64,000 bases of DNA. Source: an uncultured Curvibacter sp. (GTDB lineage: Bacteria; Pseudomonadota; Gammaproteobacteria; Burkholderiales; Burkholderiaceae_C). Under the pieces are notes generated by a model, which made no database searches, was not told the origin of the DNA, and saw only the letters and a list, made by a program, of their open reading frames with translations. The position numbers and the translations under genes were made by a program. This document shows, piece after piece, positions 27,464 through 36,175 of this stretch. The stretch is taken from NCBI GenBank assembly GCA_903828535.1, contig CAIKMN010000027.1:21450-85449 (forward strand), written 5' to 3'. The stretch's first letter is position 1. Every line of letters begins with the position of its first letter.

Positions 27464-27487
27464 TGCCGCTGTCATATGACAACGGCA
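27464..27487. repeat. 24-base near-perfect palindrome after glmS
   Basis: Outer arms TGCCG and CGGCA flank the 12-base palindrome TGTCATATGACA; only one symmetric position mismatches. It starts 17 bases after the glmS stop and lies 46 bases before the next start codon. It lacks a T-run, so it is either an operator for the exopolysaccharide cluster or a hairpin protecting glmS mRNA. Confidence 0.6.
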
Positions 27488-27532
27488 GAATCGTCACAAA
27501 TTGAAAAATAATTATCTATTTGCTCAGTTATT

Positions 27533-28093
27533 ATGGGCCTTCTAGGTAAAATCACGCAGTCTATGGATTCCGCCTCAGCCTTTTCAAACCACTGGTACCT
27601 CGCGTACGCCAAGCCCCGTCAAGAGGTGGTGGCTTGTGACCACTTGCTCAATCAGGGGTTTGAGGTCTACTTTCCCAAAATCAAAGTCATCAAGCGCGGG
27701 GTGGACGAGCCCGTCACCGAGCCCATGTTTCCCCGCTATGTTTTTTTCCGACCCACCCTCCTGACCCTCGACGTGGGCAAGGTGCGTTACACGCGCGGCG
27801 TCACCAGTTTGGTGCGTTTTGGGTACGAATTGGCCCAACTGAACGGCGAATTGTTGTCGCGCATTCGGGCCTTGGAAAGCCAATACACCACCGCGTCGGT
27901 GGACGAGTTGAGCCCCGTGGAGGCGGGTGCGCGCGTGCGCATTGTGGCGGGCGTGATGTCGGGCTTGAATGGCCTGGCGGCATTGGAGGGCTTGGTCAGC
28001 CGCGTGGCGGGCAAGCGGGTTTCGGTGTTGCTGGAACTGCTGGGTCGTCCGATTGAGGTGAATGTAAAACACAGCGACTTGGCATTGGTTTAA
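27533..28093 (+). CDS. NusG-paralog transcription elongation factor (RfaH/UpxY-like)
   Basis: Probable specialised antiterminator for the following polysaccharide genes. The NGN domain spans 'NHWYLAYAKPRQEVVACDHLLNQGFEVYFPKIK' to 'MFPRYVFFRPTLL', and a C-terminal KOW-like domain begins at 'GARVRIVAGVMSGLNGLAALEG'. It has 186 residues from 27533, or 176 from the ATG at 27563, which fits RfaH-type length better; neither has a strong ribosome site. RfaH-like proteins act on the operon they head. No exact ops element was found downstream. Confidence 0.85.
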   Translation: MGLLGKITQSMDSASAFSNHWYLAYAKPRQEVVACDHLLNQGFEVYFPKIKVIKRGVDEPVTEPMFPRYVFFRPTLLTLDVGKVRYTRGVTSLVRFGYELAQLNGELLSRIRALESQYTTASVDELSPVEAGARVRIVAGVMSGLNGLAALEGLVSRVAGKRVSVLLELLGRPIEVNVKHSDLALV

Positions 28094-28211
28094 GGCGATG
28101 CGCGGCAGCAGGGGCCCAGTGGGAACCTATATGCTAATAAAAACAGGCGGGCCTGCGCAGTCGCTTTGAAGCCTTTTTCTAGAATGAAACAAATTTTTAA
28201 TTTTTAACACC

Positions 28212-30599
28212 ATGAAATTGTTACAACGGATCTTCCCCGCTTTGCTGCTCAGCTTGGCTGCGGCCCTGCCGGCATCTGCCCAGATGTCAGCGGCACAGGC
28301 TCAGGCCTTGGCGGGTGGTGCTTCGCAAACGCCCAATGCGAATGGCAATGATCAAGGCAATTTCGCTGCGCCCGCCTCGAACGGCCTAGGCGCCAATGGC
28401 CCAAACGCGGCAGGGCTAAACAACCCCAATTTGCCCAAAGGCGCCCCCGGCCAGCCCTCCGGTTTGGCCCGTCAAATAAACGCCAATGAGCAGGGTGGTT
28501 TGAACCAGCAGGGTTTCAACAATGTGCCGCGTCAACCGTTGCCCCCGCTCAAGCCCACCGAATTCCAAAACTTTGTTCTAGAAGCCACGGGCCAGCGCTT
28601 GCCGCTCTATGGCTACAACCTCTTTGAAAACCCCAGCTTCACGCCCCTGCAAAACGTGCCCGTGTCGGCGGACTACGTGGTTGGCCCCGGCGACGAGGTC
28701 TTGCTTCGCGTCTGGGGCGCGATCGACACCGACTTGCGCTTGCTGGTTGACCGCAACGGCCAAGTCAGCATCCCCAAAGTGGGTACCTTCACCGTGGCCG
28801 GCCTCAAGTCGGCCGATTTGGACGCCACCTTCAAATCCCAAGTCGGCAAGGTTTACAACAACTTCCAGCTCACGGTGAGCTTGGGCCAATTGCGCTCGTT
28901 GCAGGTGTTTGTGGTGGGTCAAGCCCGCCGCCCTGGCGCTTACACCTTGTCGAGCTTGTCGACCTTGGTCAGCGCCTTGTTTGAGTCGGGCGGCCCGTCG
29001 GCCACCGGTAGCATGCGACACATCCAGCTCAAGCGCGACTCCAAAACCGTCGCCACGCTGGACCTTTACCAATTCATTCACGAAGGCAGCACCCAAGCCG
29101 ATGTGCGCTTGTTGCCTGGCGACGTCATTGTCATTCCGCCCGCTGGCCCCCGCGCGGCCGTCTTAGGCGCCATTGACCAACCCGCTGTCTATGAGTTGGC
29201 CTCGGCCGACGAGCCCCTGGGCAAGTTGCTTTCTTATGGCGCCGGCATTGCCGCCATCACCAACACCAGCAAGGTGTTAATTGAAAGCATTCAAGCCAAC
29301 AACAAAACCGACTTTGACGCGCCCCGCAGCGTGAAAGAAGTGGCGCTCGACGGCGCCGGCATGAAGAGCCAAATTCGTGGCGGCGACGTCGTCACCCTGC
29401 TCAAACTCCGCAGCGAATTTGCCAACGCCGTCACCCTCCGCGGCACCGTGGCACAACCCTTGCGCTCCCCTTATGTGCCTGGCATGCACGTCAGCGACCT
29501 GATCCCGAATGTGCAGGCTTTGATCGACCCCATTTATTACAAGCGCCGCAATGCTTTGGTGCAGTTCAACGAGCAAGAGTCGAAGGCCGTCAGCACCGAC
29601 AAGGTTTTTGACGAAATCAAAAACCAGTTCAATGAAATCAACTGGGACTACGCCGTCATTGAGCGCTTGAACCAAAAGGAACTCGCACCCGCGCTCATTC
29701 CCTTCAACCTGCGTGACGCGGTCGTCAACAAGACCCCTGAGGCCAACTTGGCCCTGCTCCCAGGCGACGTGGTCACGGTGTTCAGCAACAAAGACATTCC
29801 CGTTTCTTTGAGCAAGCGCACCCAGTTTGTGCGTTTGGGTGGCGAGGTCAACAGCCCCGGTGTGTATCAGCTGCTGCCGGGTGAAACCCTGACCAAACTC
29901 ATCGCCCGTGCCGGCGGACTCAGCCCCAACGCCTATGTGTACGGCACCGTGTTCAGCCGCGAAAGCACCCGCAAACAACAGCGCACCAACCTCGACCAAG
30001 CCATTCGCCGCTTTGAGGCCGAAATGGGCTCCATCGCCGCCGCCGCTGCTCAAAACGCGGGCAGCGATGCCGACAAAACAGCCGCCCTGCAAGCCAACGG
30101 CGAGCAACAAAAGGCCACCTTGGCGCGTCTGCGCACGCTCGAGCCCAATGGCCGCATTGCCCTCGAAATCAACCCCATGGAGCCCAAGTTGCCCGATTTG
30201 GTGCTGGAAGATGGCGACAGCATCACGCTGCCCGCCCGCTCCGACTTTGTCAGCGTCTTTGGTGCCGTTCTGGGTGAAAACTCCCTCATCGCCCGCCCTG
30301 GCGCGCCAGCGAGAGATTATTTGCGTCGCGCTGGTTTGACGCGCTTTGCCGAAGAACCCGCCACCATGATCATCCGCGCCGACGGCTCAGTGCAGTCGAC
30401 CGAGGTGAGCGACAGTTGGTTCAGCACCGACAAAAATGTGCTCAACATGCCCGTTTTCCCGGGCGATTCGCTCTACGTGCCAGAAAAAGTCGACAAGCGC
30501 ACCGGGTACGTGCAGTTCATGCAAGGCGCCAAAGACATCTCACAGATCTTGTCTAACTTCGGCCTGACCTTGGCAGCCATGAAAGCGGTGGGGCTCTGA
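28212..30599 (+). CDS. Wza-type polysaccharide export protein with SLBB domains
   Basis: A 795-residue outer-membrane or periplasmic exporter. The signal peptide 'LLLSLAAALPASAQ' is followed by a low-complexity Asn/Gly/Gln region (residues 30-110), the poly-export domain ('ADYVVGPGDEVLLRVWG' near 155) and several SLBB beta-grasp repeats ('VFVVGQARRPGAYTLSS', 'VRLGGEVNSPGVYQLLPGETL', 'VSVFGAVLGEN'). A hydrophobic C-terminus ends 'FGLTLAAMKAVGL'. There is no lipobox. The stop overlaps the next start (TGATG). The 118-base gap upstream contains AT-rich sequence with TGCTAATAA as a possible extended -10. Confidence 0.9.
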   Translation: MKLLQRIFPALLLSLAAALPASAQMSAAQAQALAGGASQTPNANGNDQGNFAAPASNGLGANGPNAAGLNNPNLPKGAPGQPSGLARQINANEQGGLNQQGFNNVPRQPLPPLKPTEFQNFVLEATGQRLPLYGYNLFENPSFTPLQNVPVSADYVVGPGDEVLLRVWGAIDTDLRLLVDRNGQVSIPKVGTFTVAGLKSADLDATFKSQVGKVYNNFQLTVSLGQLRSLQVFVVGQARRPGAYTLSSLSTLVSALFESGGPSATGSMRHIQLKRDSKTVATLDLYQFIHEGSTQADVRLLPGDVIVIPPAGPRAAVLGAIDQPAVYELASADEPLGKLLSYGAGIAAITNTSKVLIESIQANNKTDFDAPRSVKEVALDGAGMKSQIRGGDVVTLLKLRSEFANAVTLRGTVAQPLRSPYVPGMHVSDLIPNVQALIDPIYYKRRNALVQFNEQESKAVSTDKVFDEIKNQFNEINWDYAVIERLNQKELAPALIPFNLRDAVVNKTPEANLALLPGDVVTVFSNKDIPVSLSKRTQFVRLGGEVNSPGVYQLLPGETLTKLIARAGGLSPNAYVYGTVFSRESTRKQQRTNLDQAIRRFEAEMGSIAAAAAQNAGSDADKTAALQANGEQQKATLARLRTLEPNGRIALEINPMEPKLPDLVLEDGDSITLPARSDFVSVFGAVLGENSLIARPGAPARDYLRRAGLTRFAEEPATMIIRADGSVQSTEVSDSWFSTDKNVLNMPVFPGDSLYVPEKVDKRTGYVQFMQGAKDISQILSNFGLTLAAMKAVGL

Positions 30600-31804
30600 T
30601 GACTGAGAACACGCAACAAAATGGGCCCGCCCAAGACCAAGACGATGAAATTAGCCTGCTGGACCTGCTGCAGGTCATCGTGGACAACTTGCGCCTGCTG
30701 GTGCTGGGCCCCTTGGCCGTGGGCATTTTGGCGCTGGGCATCAGCTTCTTGGTGACGCCTACTTTTACGGCGAAAACGGTCTTTTTACCGCCGCAGCAAC
30801 AACAAAGCGCCGCCGCCAGCATGATTGCCAGCCTCGGCTCTTTGGGCGGGTTGGCCGGGGCAGCGGCGGGCTTGAAAAATCCGGCGGACCAATATTTGGC
30901 CTACATGAAGAGCGTGACCCTCCAAAACGCCATCATTGACCGCTTCAAACTCATGGAGCGCTACAAGGCCAAGTTCAAAGAAGATGCCCGCAAACAGTTG
31001 ACCACCAATGTTCGCGCCAGCTCAGGCAAAGATGGCTTGATTTCGTTGGACGCAGACGACGAAGACCCCCAATTTGCGGCCGACCTGGCCAACGCCCATG
31101 TGGAAGAACTTCGAAAACTTCTGGGCACCTTGGCTGTGACCGAAGCCCAGCAACGCCGCTTGTTCTTTGAAAAGCAGCTCAACCAAGCCAAAAACAACTT
31201 GGCCCAAGCCGATTCGGCTTTGCGTTCGACCGGCGTGTCTGAGTCGGTTCTGAAGTCAAACCCGGCTTCGGCCGTGGCAGCCGTGGCCGGCCTACGGGCC
31301 CAAGTCACGGCCCAAGAGGTCAAGCTCGGCGCCATGCGCGGCTACTTGGCCGAGACAGCGCCTGAGTTCAAGCAAGCGCTGAACGAACTCGCCAACCTGC
31401 GGGCTCAACTGGCCAAGCAAGCCCAAAGCGATGGAGACACTTTGGCCTCAGGCAAAGGGGCCAAAGACGCGGCGGGGCAGGGCGACTACGTCAGCAAGTA
31501 CCGCGAGTACAAGTACCAAGAAGCGCTCTTTGAACTTTTCACCAAACAATACGAGATCGCCCGGGTCGATGAGGCCCGCGAAGGCGCAGTGATTCAGGTG
31601 CTGGATGTCGCCACGCCGCCTGAGCACAAAGCCAAGCCACAAAAAGCCTTGGTTGCGGTGATTGCTACCTTGGCTGCGGGATTTGCGTTGCTGCTCTTTG
31701 TGTTTGTGCGCCAAGCGCTCAGAAACGCCAAGGGCGATCAGGAGACGGCCAGCAAGGTGGCGCAGTTGAAGGCGTCGTGGCAACGTGCGTTGGGTCGGAC
31801 TTGA
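30599..31804 (+). CDS. Wzz/chain-length determinant protein
   Basis: A 401-residue inner-membrane co-polymerase that sets polysaccharide length. Helix 1 is near 33-56 ('LLVLGPLAVGILALGISFLV') and helix 2 near 346-366 ('ALVAVIATLAAGFALLLFVFV'), with a Pro-rich motif before helix 2 ('DVATPPEHKAKPQKAL'). A coiled-coil periplasmic region lies between them. There is no tyrosine-kinase domain. It is translationally coupled to the SLBB exporter and followed 22 bases later by the WecA-like gene. Confidence 0.9.
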   Translation: MTENTQQNGPAQDQDDEISLLDLLQVIVDNLRLLVLGPLAVGILALGISFLVTPTFTAKTVFLPPQQQQSAAASMIASLGSLGGLAGAAAGLKNPADQYLAYMKSVTLQNAIIDRFKLMERYKAKFKEDARKQLTTNVRASSGKDGLISLDADDEDPQFAADLANAHVEELRKLLGTLAVTEAQQRRLFFEKQLNQAKNNLAQADSALRSTGVSESVLKSNPASAVAAVAGLRAQVTAQEVKLGAMRGYLAETAPEFKQALNELANLRAQLAKQAQSDGDTLASGKGAKDAAGQGDYVSKYREYKYQEALFELFTKQYEIARVDEAREGAVIQVLDVATPPEHKAKPQKALVAVIATLAAGFALLLFVFVRQALRNAKGDQETASKVAQLKASWQRALGRT

Positions 31805-31826
31805 GTGCTTTGATGGTTATTTTTGC

Positions 31827-32987
31827 ATGTCCATAAACAAGGCCATTCAAGGGCTGTTTGAGTCGCCCTGTCTTGACGCGGCAGCCTGGGGCCTGACCGC
31901 CAGTTTTCTGTTTTGTTTGGTGTTGGTTCTCACCAAGCGATGGCACGGCGTGCTGACCATGGACGGCACCGACGGCATTCAAAAGTTCCATTCTTCCCCC
32001 ACCCCCCGCGTGGGCGGTGTCCCCATTGTGCTGGGTTTGGTGATTGCCTGGTCCAAGGCCCCCGCGGATGTGAAGCACCTGTTGACCCCATTTTTGCTGG
32101 CCGGCTTGCCGGCCTTTGTTTTTGGCGTTTTGGAAGACGTCACCAAGCGGGTTGGGGTTTTGTTGCGCCTGCTGGCGACCATGGCTTCTGGCTTGTTGGC
32201 CTGGTGGATCACCGACTATTCGCTCACCCGGGTGGATGTGTTGGGCGTCGATTGGCTGTTGCATTTCACGTTTGTCTCGGTCATCTTTACGGCCTTTGCC
32301 GTGGGAGGCGTGGCCAACAGCATCAACATCATTGACGGCTTCAATGGCTTGGCGAGTTTGGCGTCTACATGGGCTTTTCTGGGCTATGCCGGTATTGCTT
32401 GGCAAGTCGGCGATGGACAACTGGCTGGCGTCGCGCTGGTATTGGCGGGGTGCGTGTTCGGTTTCTTCTTGGTGAACTGGCCTCTGGGCAAGATTTTTTT
32501 GGGCGATGGCGGTTCCTATTTCATTGGCTTTGCCTTGGCTTGGGTGGCTGTGATGCTGCTGGAACGTCACCCCGAGGTGTCCGCTTTTGCTGCTTTGGTG
32601 GTGTGTGTTCATCCGGTGACTGAGGTGCTGTTTTCGGTTTTTCGCCGACGCCTCAAAAAGCTGCACCCCGGTCACCCCGACCGCATGCATTTTCACAGTC
32701 TGGTCAAACGGCGTTATGTGGCCCGCTGGTTTGTTGGCGTCTCCAATCGCAACCGCAACTCCATTACCGGCGTCGTGATGGGCAGCCTGACCTTGGTGGC
32801 CGTTGTGGCAGCCAACTTGTTTTACGGCAGTGTTTGGCTTTCAGCGGCCACCTTTTTGGCCTTTGCTTTGGGCTATGTGGCCATTTACGCTCGCATCGTC
32901 AGACACCAGTGGTGCTCTCCCATTAAGTTTTTGTTTGTCAGACCTGATTTCAAAATCCCCAAGCCACCTCCCCACGTTGTGGGGTGA
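31827..32987 (+). CDS. WecA/MraY-family undecaprenyl-phosphate sugar-1-P transferase
   Basis: A polytopic membrane enzyme that loads the first sugar phosphate on undecaprenyl phosphate. About 386 residues from the ATG at 31827 (the track adds 14). Motifs are 'GIQKFHSSPTPRVGGVPI', 'NSINIIDGFNGLASLAS', 'FLGDGGSYFIGFALAW' and the histidine loop 'HPGHPDRMHFHSLVKRR' of the WecA branch. About ten hydrophobic segments. UDP-GlcNAc from GlmU is a likely substrate. galE follows 13 bases later. Confidence 0.9.
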   Translation: MSINKAIQGLFESPCLDAAAWGLTASFLFCLVLVLTKRWHGVLTMDGTDGIQKFHSSPTPRVGGVPIVLGLVIAWSKAPADVKHLLTPFLLAGLPAFVFGVLEDVTKRVGVLLRLLATMASGLLAWWITDYSLTRVDVLGVDWLLHFTFVSVIFTAFAVGGVANSINIIDGFNGLASLASTWAFLGYAGIAWQVGDGQLAGVALVLAGCVFGFFLVNWPLGKIFLGDGGSYFIGFALAWVAVMLLERHPEVSAFAALVVCVHPVTEVLFSVFRRRLKKLHPGHPDRMHFHSLVKRRYVARWFVGVSNRNRNSITGVVMGSLTLVAVVAANLFYGSVWLSAATFLAFALGYVAIYARIVRHQWCSPIKFLFVRPDFKIPKPPPHVVG

Positions 32988-33000
32988 TAAAGTAAAACAC

Positions 33001-33978
33001 ATGAAGGTTTTGGTAGTGGGCGGAGCCGGTTACATCGGCTCACACATGGTGAAGATGCTGGGCCAACAAGCTTGCAGCGTCACGACCTTGGACGATTTGT
33101 CTTCGGGCCACCGCGATGCGGTGTTGTGCGGCGAGTTCGTTCAGGGCGACATGGCCGACCGGGCTTTGCTCGATTCCATTTTGAGCAAGGGCTTCGACGC
33201 GGTCATGCACTTTGCCTCGTTCATTCAAGTGGGCGAGTCGGTGCAGCAACCCGCCAAGTATTACCAAAACAACGTCGTCAACACGTTGACCTTGCTCGAC
33301 GCGATGCGCGCGCACGGCGTCAACCAATTTATTTTTTCCTCGACCGCCGCCACCTTTGGCGAGCCGCAATACACCCCCATCGACGAGCGCCACCCGCAGC
33401 AGCCCATCAACCCCTATGGCCGCACCAAGTGGATGGTGGAGCAGGTGTTGGCCGACTTTGAGAAGGCTTACGGCTTGCGCTCGGTGGCTTTGCGTTACTT
33501 CAACGCGGCCGGCGCTGACCCCGAAGGGCAATTGGGCGAGCGCCATGACCCCGAGACGCATTTGGTCCCCCTGGTGCTGCAAGCCGCCTCAGGCCGTCGG
33601 CCCCACATCAGCGTGTTTGGGCGCGATTACGACACGCCCGATGGCACCTGCATCCGCGACTACATCCACATCCAAGACCTGTGCTCGGCCCATTGGTTGG
33701 CGCTGCAATCCTTGGTGGGTGGCGCCGCCAGTCAAGCCTACAACCTGGGCAACGGCCAGGGCTTTTCGGTGCAAGAGGTGATCGACACCGCCGAGCGCGT
33801 GACCGGCCGCAAAATCACCGTCATCGACAGTCCGCGCCGCGCCGGTGACCCCGCCCGCTTGGTGGCAGACGCTTCCCAAGCCCGCCAAAAATTAGGCTGG
33901 CAGCCGCGCTATGCCGACTTGGCAACCATCGTCGAGCACGCTTGGCGCTGGGAGACCCGTTTCGATAAATCTTCTTAA
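33001..33978 (+). CDS. galE: UDP-glucose 4-epimerase
   Basis: Interconverts UDP-glucose and UDP-galactose, or the GlcNAc forms, supplying sugars to the exopolysaccharide. 325 residues from the ATG at 33001. NAD motif 'GGAGYIGSHM' at 7-16, catalytic 'NPYGRTKWMVE' near 137-147, and 'ALRYFNAAGADPEGQLGE', which is typical of GalE. The track's 32803 start runs back into the transferase gene. The next gene starts eight bases after the stop. Confidence 0.95.
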   Translation: MKVLVVGGAGYIGSHMVKMLGQQACSVTTLDDLSSGHRDAVLCGEFVQGDMADRALLDSILSKGFDAVMHFASFIQVGESVQQPAKYYQNNVVNTLTLLDAMRAHGVNQFIFSSTAATFGEPQYTPIDERHPQQPINPYGRTKWMVEQVLADFEKAYGLRSVALRYFNAAGADPEGQLGERHDPETHLVPLVLQAASGRRPHISVFGRDYDTPDGTCIRDYIHIQDLCSAHWLALQSLVGGAASQAYNLGNGQGFSVQEVIDTAERVTGRKITVIDSPRRAGDPARLVADASQARQKLGWQPRYADLATIVEHAWRWETRFDKSS

Positions 33979-33986
33979 CCATTCGG

Positions 33987-34775
33987 GTGTTCTTTCTATC
34001 TAAACTTTTGTCTGCCGTCACCCAGCCCTTATTTTGGCTGGCGCTTTGGTGGCTGATTGCTTTGCGGGTCTTGGGTCGAGGCGATTCAGGGCGCTCCAAA
34101 AGCCTCTCTTTGCCGATTGGTTTGGGCATGTTTTGGGCCGGTTTGTTGGCGCTGGGGTTGTTGGGGTTTGAAGCCTTGCCTCATGCATTGCTTCGGCCTC
34201 TGGAAAACCGTTACCCCATTCCACAAGCAGCGACCTTGGACCGCTACGCCGGCGTGATCGTATTGGGCGGGGCACTTGAAAATCCAGACGTGTATCAGGC
34301 CCATGGCCAAGTGCCTATGGGGGATGCCGCCGAGCGCATGACGGTGCCTGTGGGCTTGATGCGTCAGCACCCGAAATGGACCTTGGTGTTTTCAGGTGGA
34401 GAAGGGCGCCTGCTCACGACCGGGGTCAGCGAGGCGGCGCTGGCCAAGGCTTTTTACCAAGAGCAGGGCGTTGACATGTCTCGAGTGGTGCTGGAAAGCC
34501 GCTCACGCAACACCCGAGAGAACGCCAGTGAAGTGGCGACCCTGCTGGGCGAGCGGTGCCGGGCGCCTTGGTTGCTGGTGACCTCGGCTTGGCACATGCC
34601 ACGCTCAATGGCCGAATTCGAATCGGTGGGCTGCAATGTGACGGCCTATCCGGTTGACTTCAGGACGGGGGAATCAACCCCCTTGACCGAATACTCGCTG
34701 GCCAGGAGCCTGCTGTTGTGGCAGATGGCGATCCATGAGTGGCTGGGTGACTTTGTTTATAGGTTAACAAAGTAA
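33987..34775 (+). CDS. YdcF/ElyC-like DUF218 membrane protein
   Basis: 262 residues from a GTG start. Two N-terminal membrane helices (about 5-27 and 42-60) anchor a DUF218 domain: 'AGVIVLGGALENPD', 'TLVFSGGEGRLL', 'VVLESRSRNTRENASEVATLL', 'WLLVTSAWHMPRSMAEFE'. ElyC, the closest characterised relative by layout, affects undecaprenyl-phosphate use in E. coli. That fits its place after the lipid-linked sugar genes. Confidence 0.88.
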   Translation: MFFLSKLLSAVTQPLFWLALWWLIALRVLGRGDSGRSKSLSLPIGLGMFWAGLLALGLLGFEALPHALLRPLENRYPIPQAATLDRYAGVIVLGGALENPDVYQAHGQVPMGDAAERMTVPVGLMRQHPKWTLVFSGGEGRLLTTGVSEAALAKAFYQEQGVDMSRVVLESRSRNTRENASEVATLLGERCRAPWLLVTSAWHMPRSMAEFESVGCNVTAYPVDFRTGESTPLTEYSLARSLLLWQMAIHEWLGDFVYRLTK

Positions 34776-34790
34776 AGCACTCATTAGCGC

Positions 34791-34827
34791 AACGCTTGAT
34801 AACGCGCCCAGCGTTTAAGATAACGCG
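34791..34827 (+). promoter_or_regulatory. Phased direct repeats upstream of the RND operon
   Basis: GATAACGCG occurs at 34798-34806 and 34819-34827, exactly 21 bases (two helical turns) apart. AACGCT (34791-34796) and AGCGTT (34810-34815) add an inverted repeat across the first copy. The array lies 52-88 bases before the mdtA start and resembles tandem sites for a response regulator. Confidence 0.5.
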
Positions 34828-34878
34828 TTTGTATGTAGCCCACCGGGCACTCACCCCACTCACGGGAAAACACCTGCA

Positions 34879-36165
34879 ATGTCCGAGATCAACACGCCCC
34901 ATTCAACGCCCGCTTCAACCCCCGCTTCAACTCACTCACCGCTGACGGCCAAGCGGGCTTCCGGAAAGATCAAATGGCGACTCTGGACCCTGGCCGTGTT
35001 GGTGCTGGCAGCCGCAGGCGCTTGGTGGGCTCTGGGCCGCACCTCGGGCGAAGGTGCTCCTAAAACCGAAGCGGCGGCGTCCGCAGGCGCCGGGCAAAGC
35101 AAAGGCCCCGGCAGCAACCGCCCCCAACCCATTTCGGCGATGGCTGCCAAGCGCCAAGACGTGAATGTCACTGTGCCCGCCATCGGCACGATCACCGCGT
35201 TGCAAACGGCCGCAGTGCGCTCGCGTGTGGACGGCGAGTTGTTCAAATTGCATTTCCGAGAGGGCAGCTTGGTGCAGCAGGGCCAGTTGTTGGCCGAGCT
35301 CGACCACCGGCCTTATCTGGCCACATTGGAGCAGGCCAAGGGCCTTTATGAGCGGGATGCAGCGGCGCTGAAAAACGCCGAACTCGATTTGAAGCGCTAC
35401 ACCGAATTGGTGGCCTCCGACTCTGTTTCTAAGCAACAACTCGATACGCAAGAAGCCTTGGTCAAGCAATTGAAAGGCACCGTCGCCAACGACAAAGCCG
35501 CCGTCGACAGCGCCAAGGTGCAATTGGATTACTCCTACCTCAACGCCCCGCTCTCTGGCCGGTTGGGTTTGCGCTTGATTGACTTGGGCAATGTGGTGCA
35601 TGCGTCCGACACCACGGGCGTCGTCAGCATTACCCAAACACAGCCGATTTCTTTGGTGTTTTCGGTGCCTGAAATTTACCTGCCGCAAATCAATAAAAAG
35701 CTGAAAGCCAGTCAAGGCTTGCCGGTGCTGGCATTGGACCGCGAGCAAAAGCGCCCGCTGGCCAAAGGCCAACTGACCATCACCGACAACGCCATTGACA
35801 CCTCCACCGGCACCATCAGGCTGAAAGCCTTGTTTCCCAACCAAGACAACAGTTTGTTCCCGAACCAGTTTGTGAACGTGAGGTTGCAAATTGACACAGA
35901 AAAAGACGCCTTGGTGGTCCCCGTCAACGCCATTCAGCGCGGCAGCATGGGCACCTTTGTGTACCAAGTCAAAGAAGACAACACGGTCACTTTGAAAAAG
36001 GTCAAAACCCGAGCGGTCGATGGGGATTGGGTCAGCGTCGAAGGCGACGTGAAGCCGGGTGACCGTCTGGTCACCGATGGCGCCGACCGCTTGCGTGAAG
36101 GCGCCAAAGTGGAGGTGATTGAGAGCGCCCGACCCACCGAGGGCGCTCGCCCCAAAGCGCCTTGA
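34879..36165 (+). CDS. mdtA: RND efflux membrane-fusion protein, MdtA-type
   Basis: Periplasmic adaptor joining the RND pump to the outer-membrane channel. 428 residues: Pro/Ser/Thr-rich cytoplasmic start, a membrane segment near 35-52 ([19 protein letters not shown]), a lipoyl-like half '[24 protein letters not shown]', the alpha hairpin near 155-215, beta-barrel and membrane-proximal domains. It is an anchored rather than lipidated adaptor, as in MdtA. The next gene starts ten bases downstream. Confidence 0.92.
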   Translation: MSEINTPHSTPASTPASTHSPLTAKRASGKIKWRLWTLAVLVLAAAGAWWALGRTSGEGAPKTEAAASAGAGQSKGPGSNRPQPISAMAAKRQDVNVTVPAIGTITALQTAAVRSRVDGELFKLHFREGSLVQQGQLLAELDHRPYLATLEQAKGLYERDAAALKNAELDLKRYTELVASDSVSKQQLDTQEALVKQLKGTVANDKAAVDSAKVQLDYSYLNAPLSGRLGLRLIDLGNVVHASDTTGVVSITQTQPISLVFSVPEIYLPQINKKLKASQGLPVLALDREQKRPLAKGQLTITDNAIDTSTGTIRLKALFPNQDNSLFPNQFVNVRLQIDTEKDALVVPVNAIQRGSMGTFVYQVKEDNTVTLKKVKTRAVDGDWVSVEGDVKPGDRLVTDGADRLREGAKVEVIESARPTEGARPKAP

Positions 36166-36175
36166 CGACAGCACC

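Noticed and set aside
28094-28211. ops/JUMPstart element after the NusG-like gene
   Set aside because: GGCGATGCGCGGCAGC is only loosely similar to GGCGGTAGC; not enough to call.
34776-34800. CIRCE element suggested by AGCACTC
   Set aside because: The matching GAGTGCT arm at nine-base spacing is missing.
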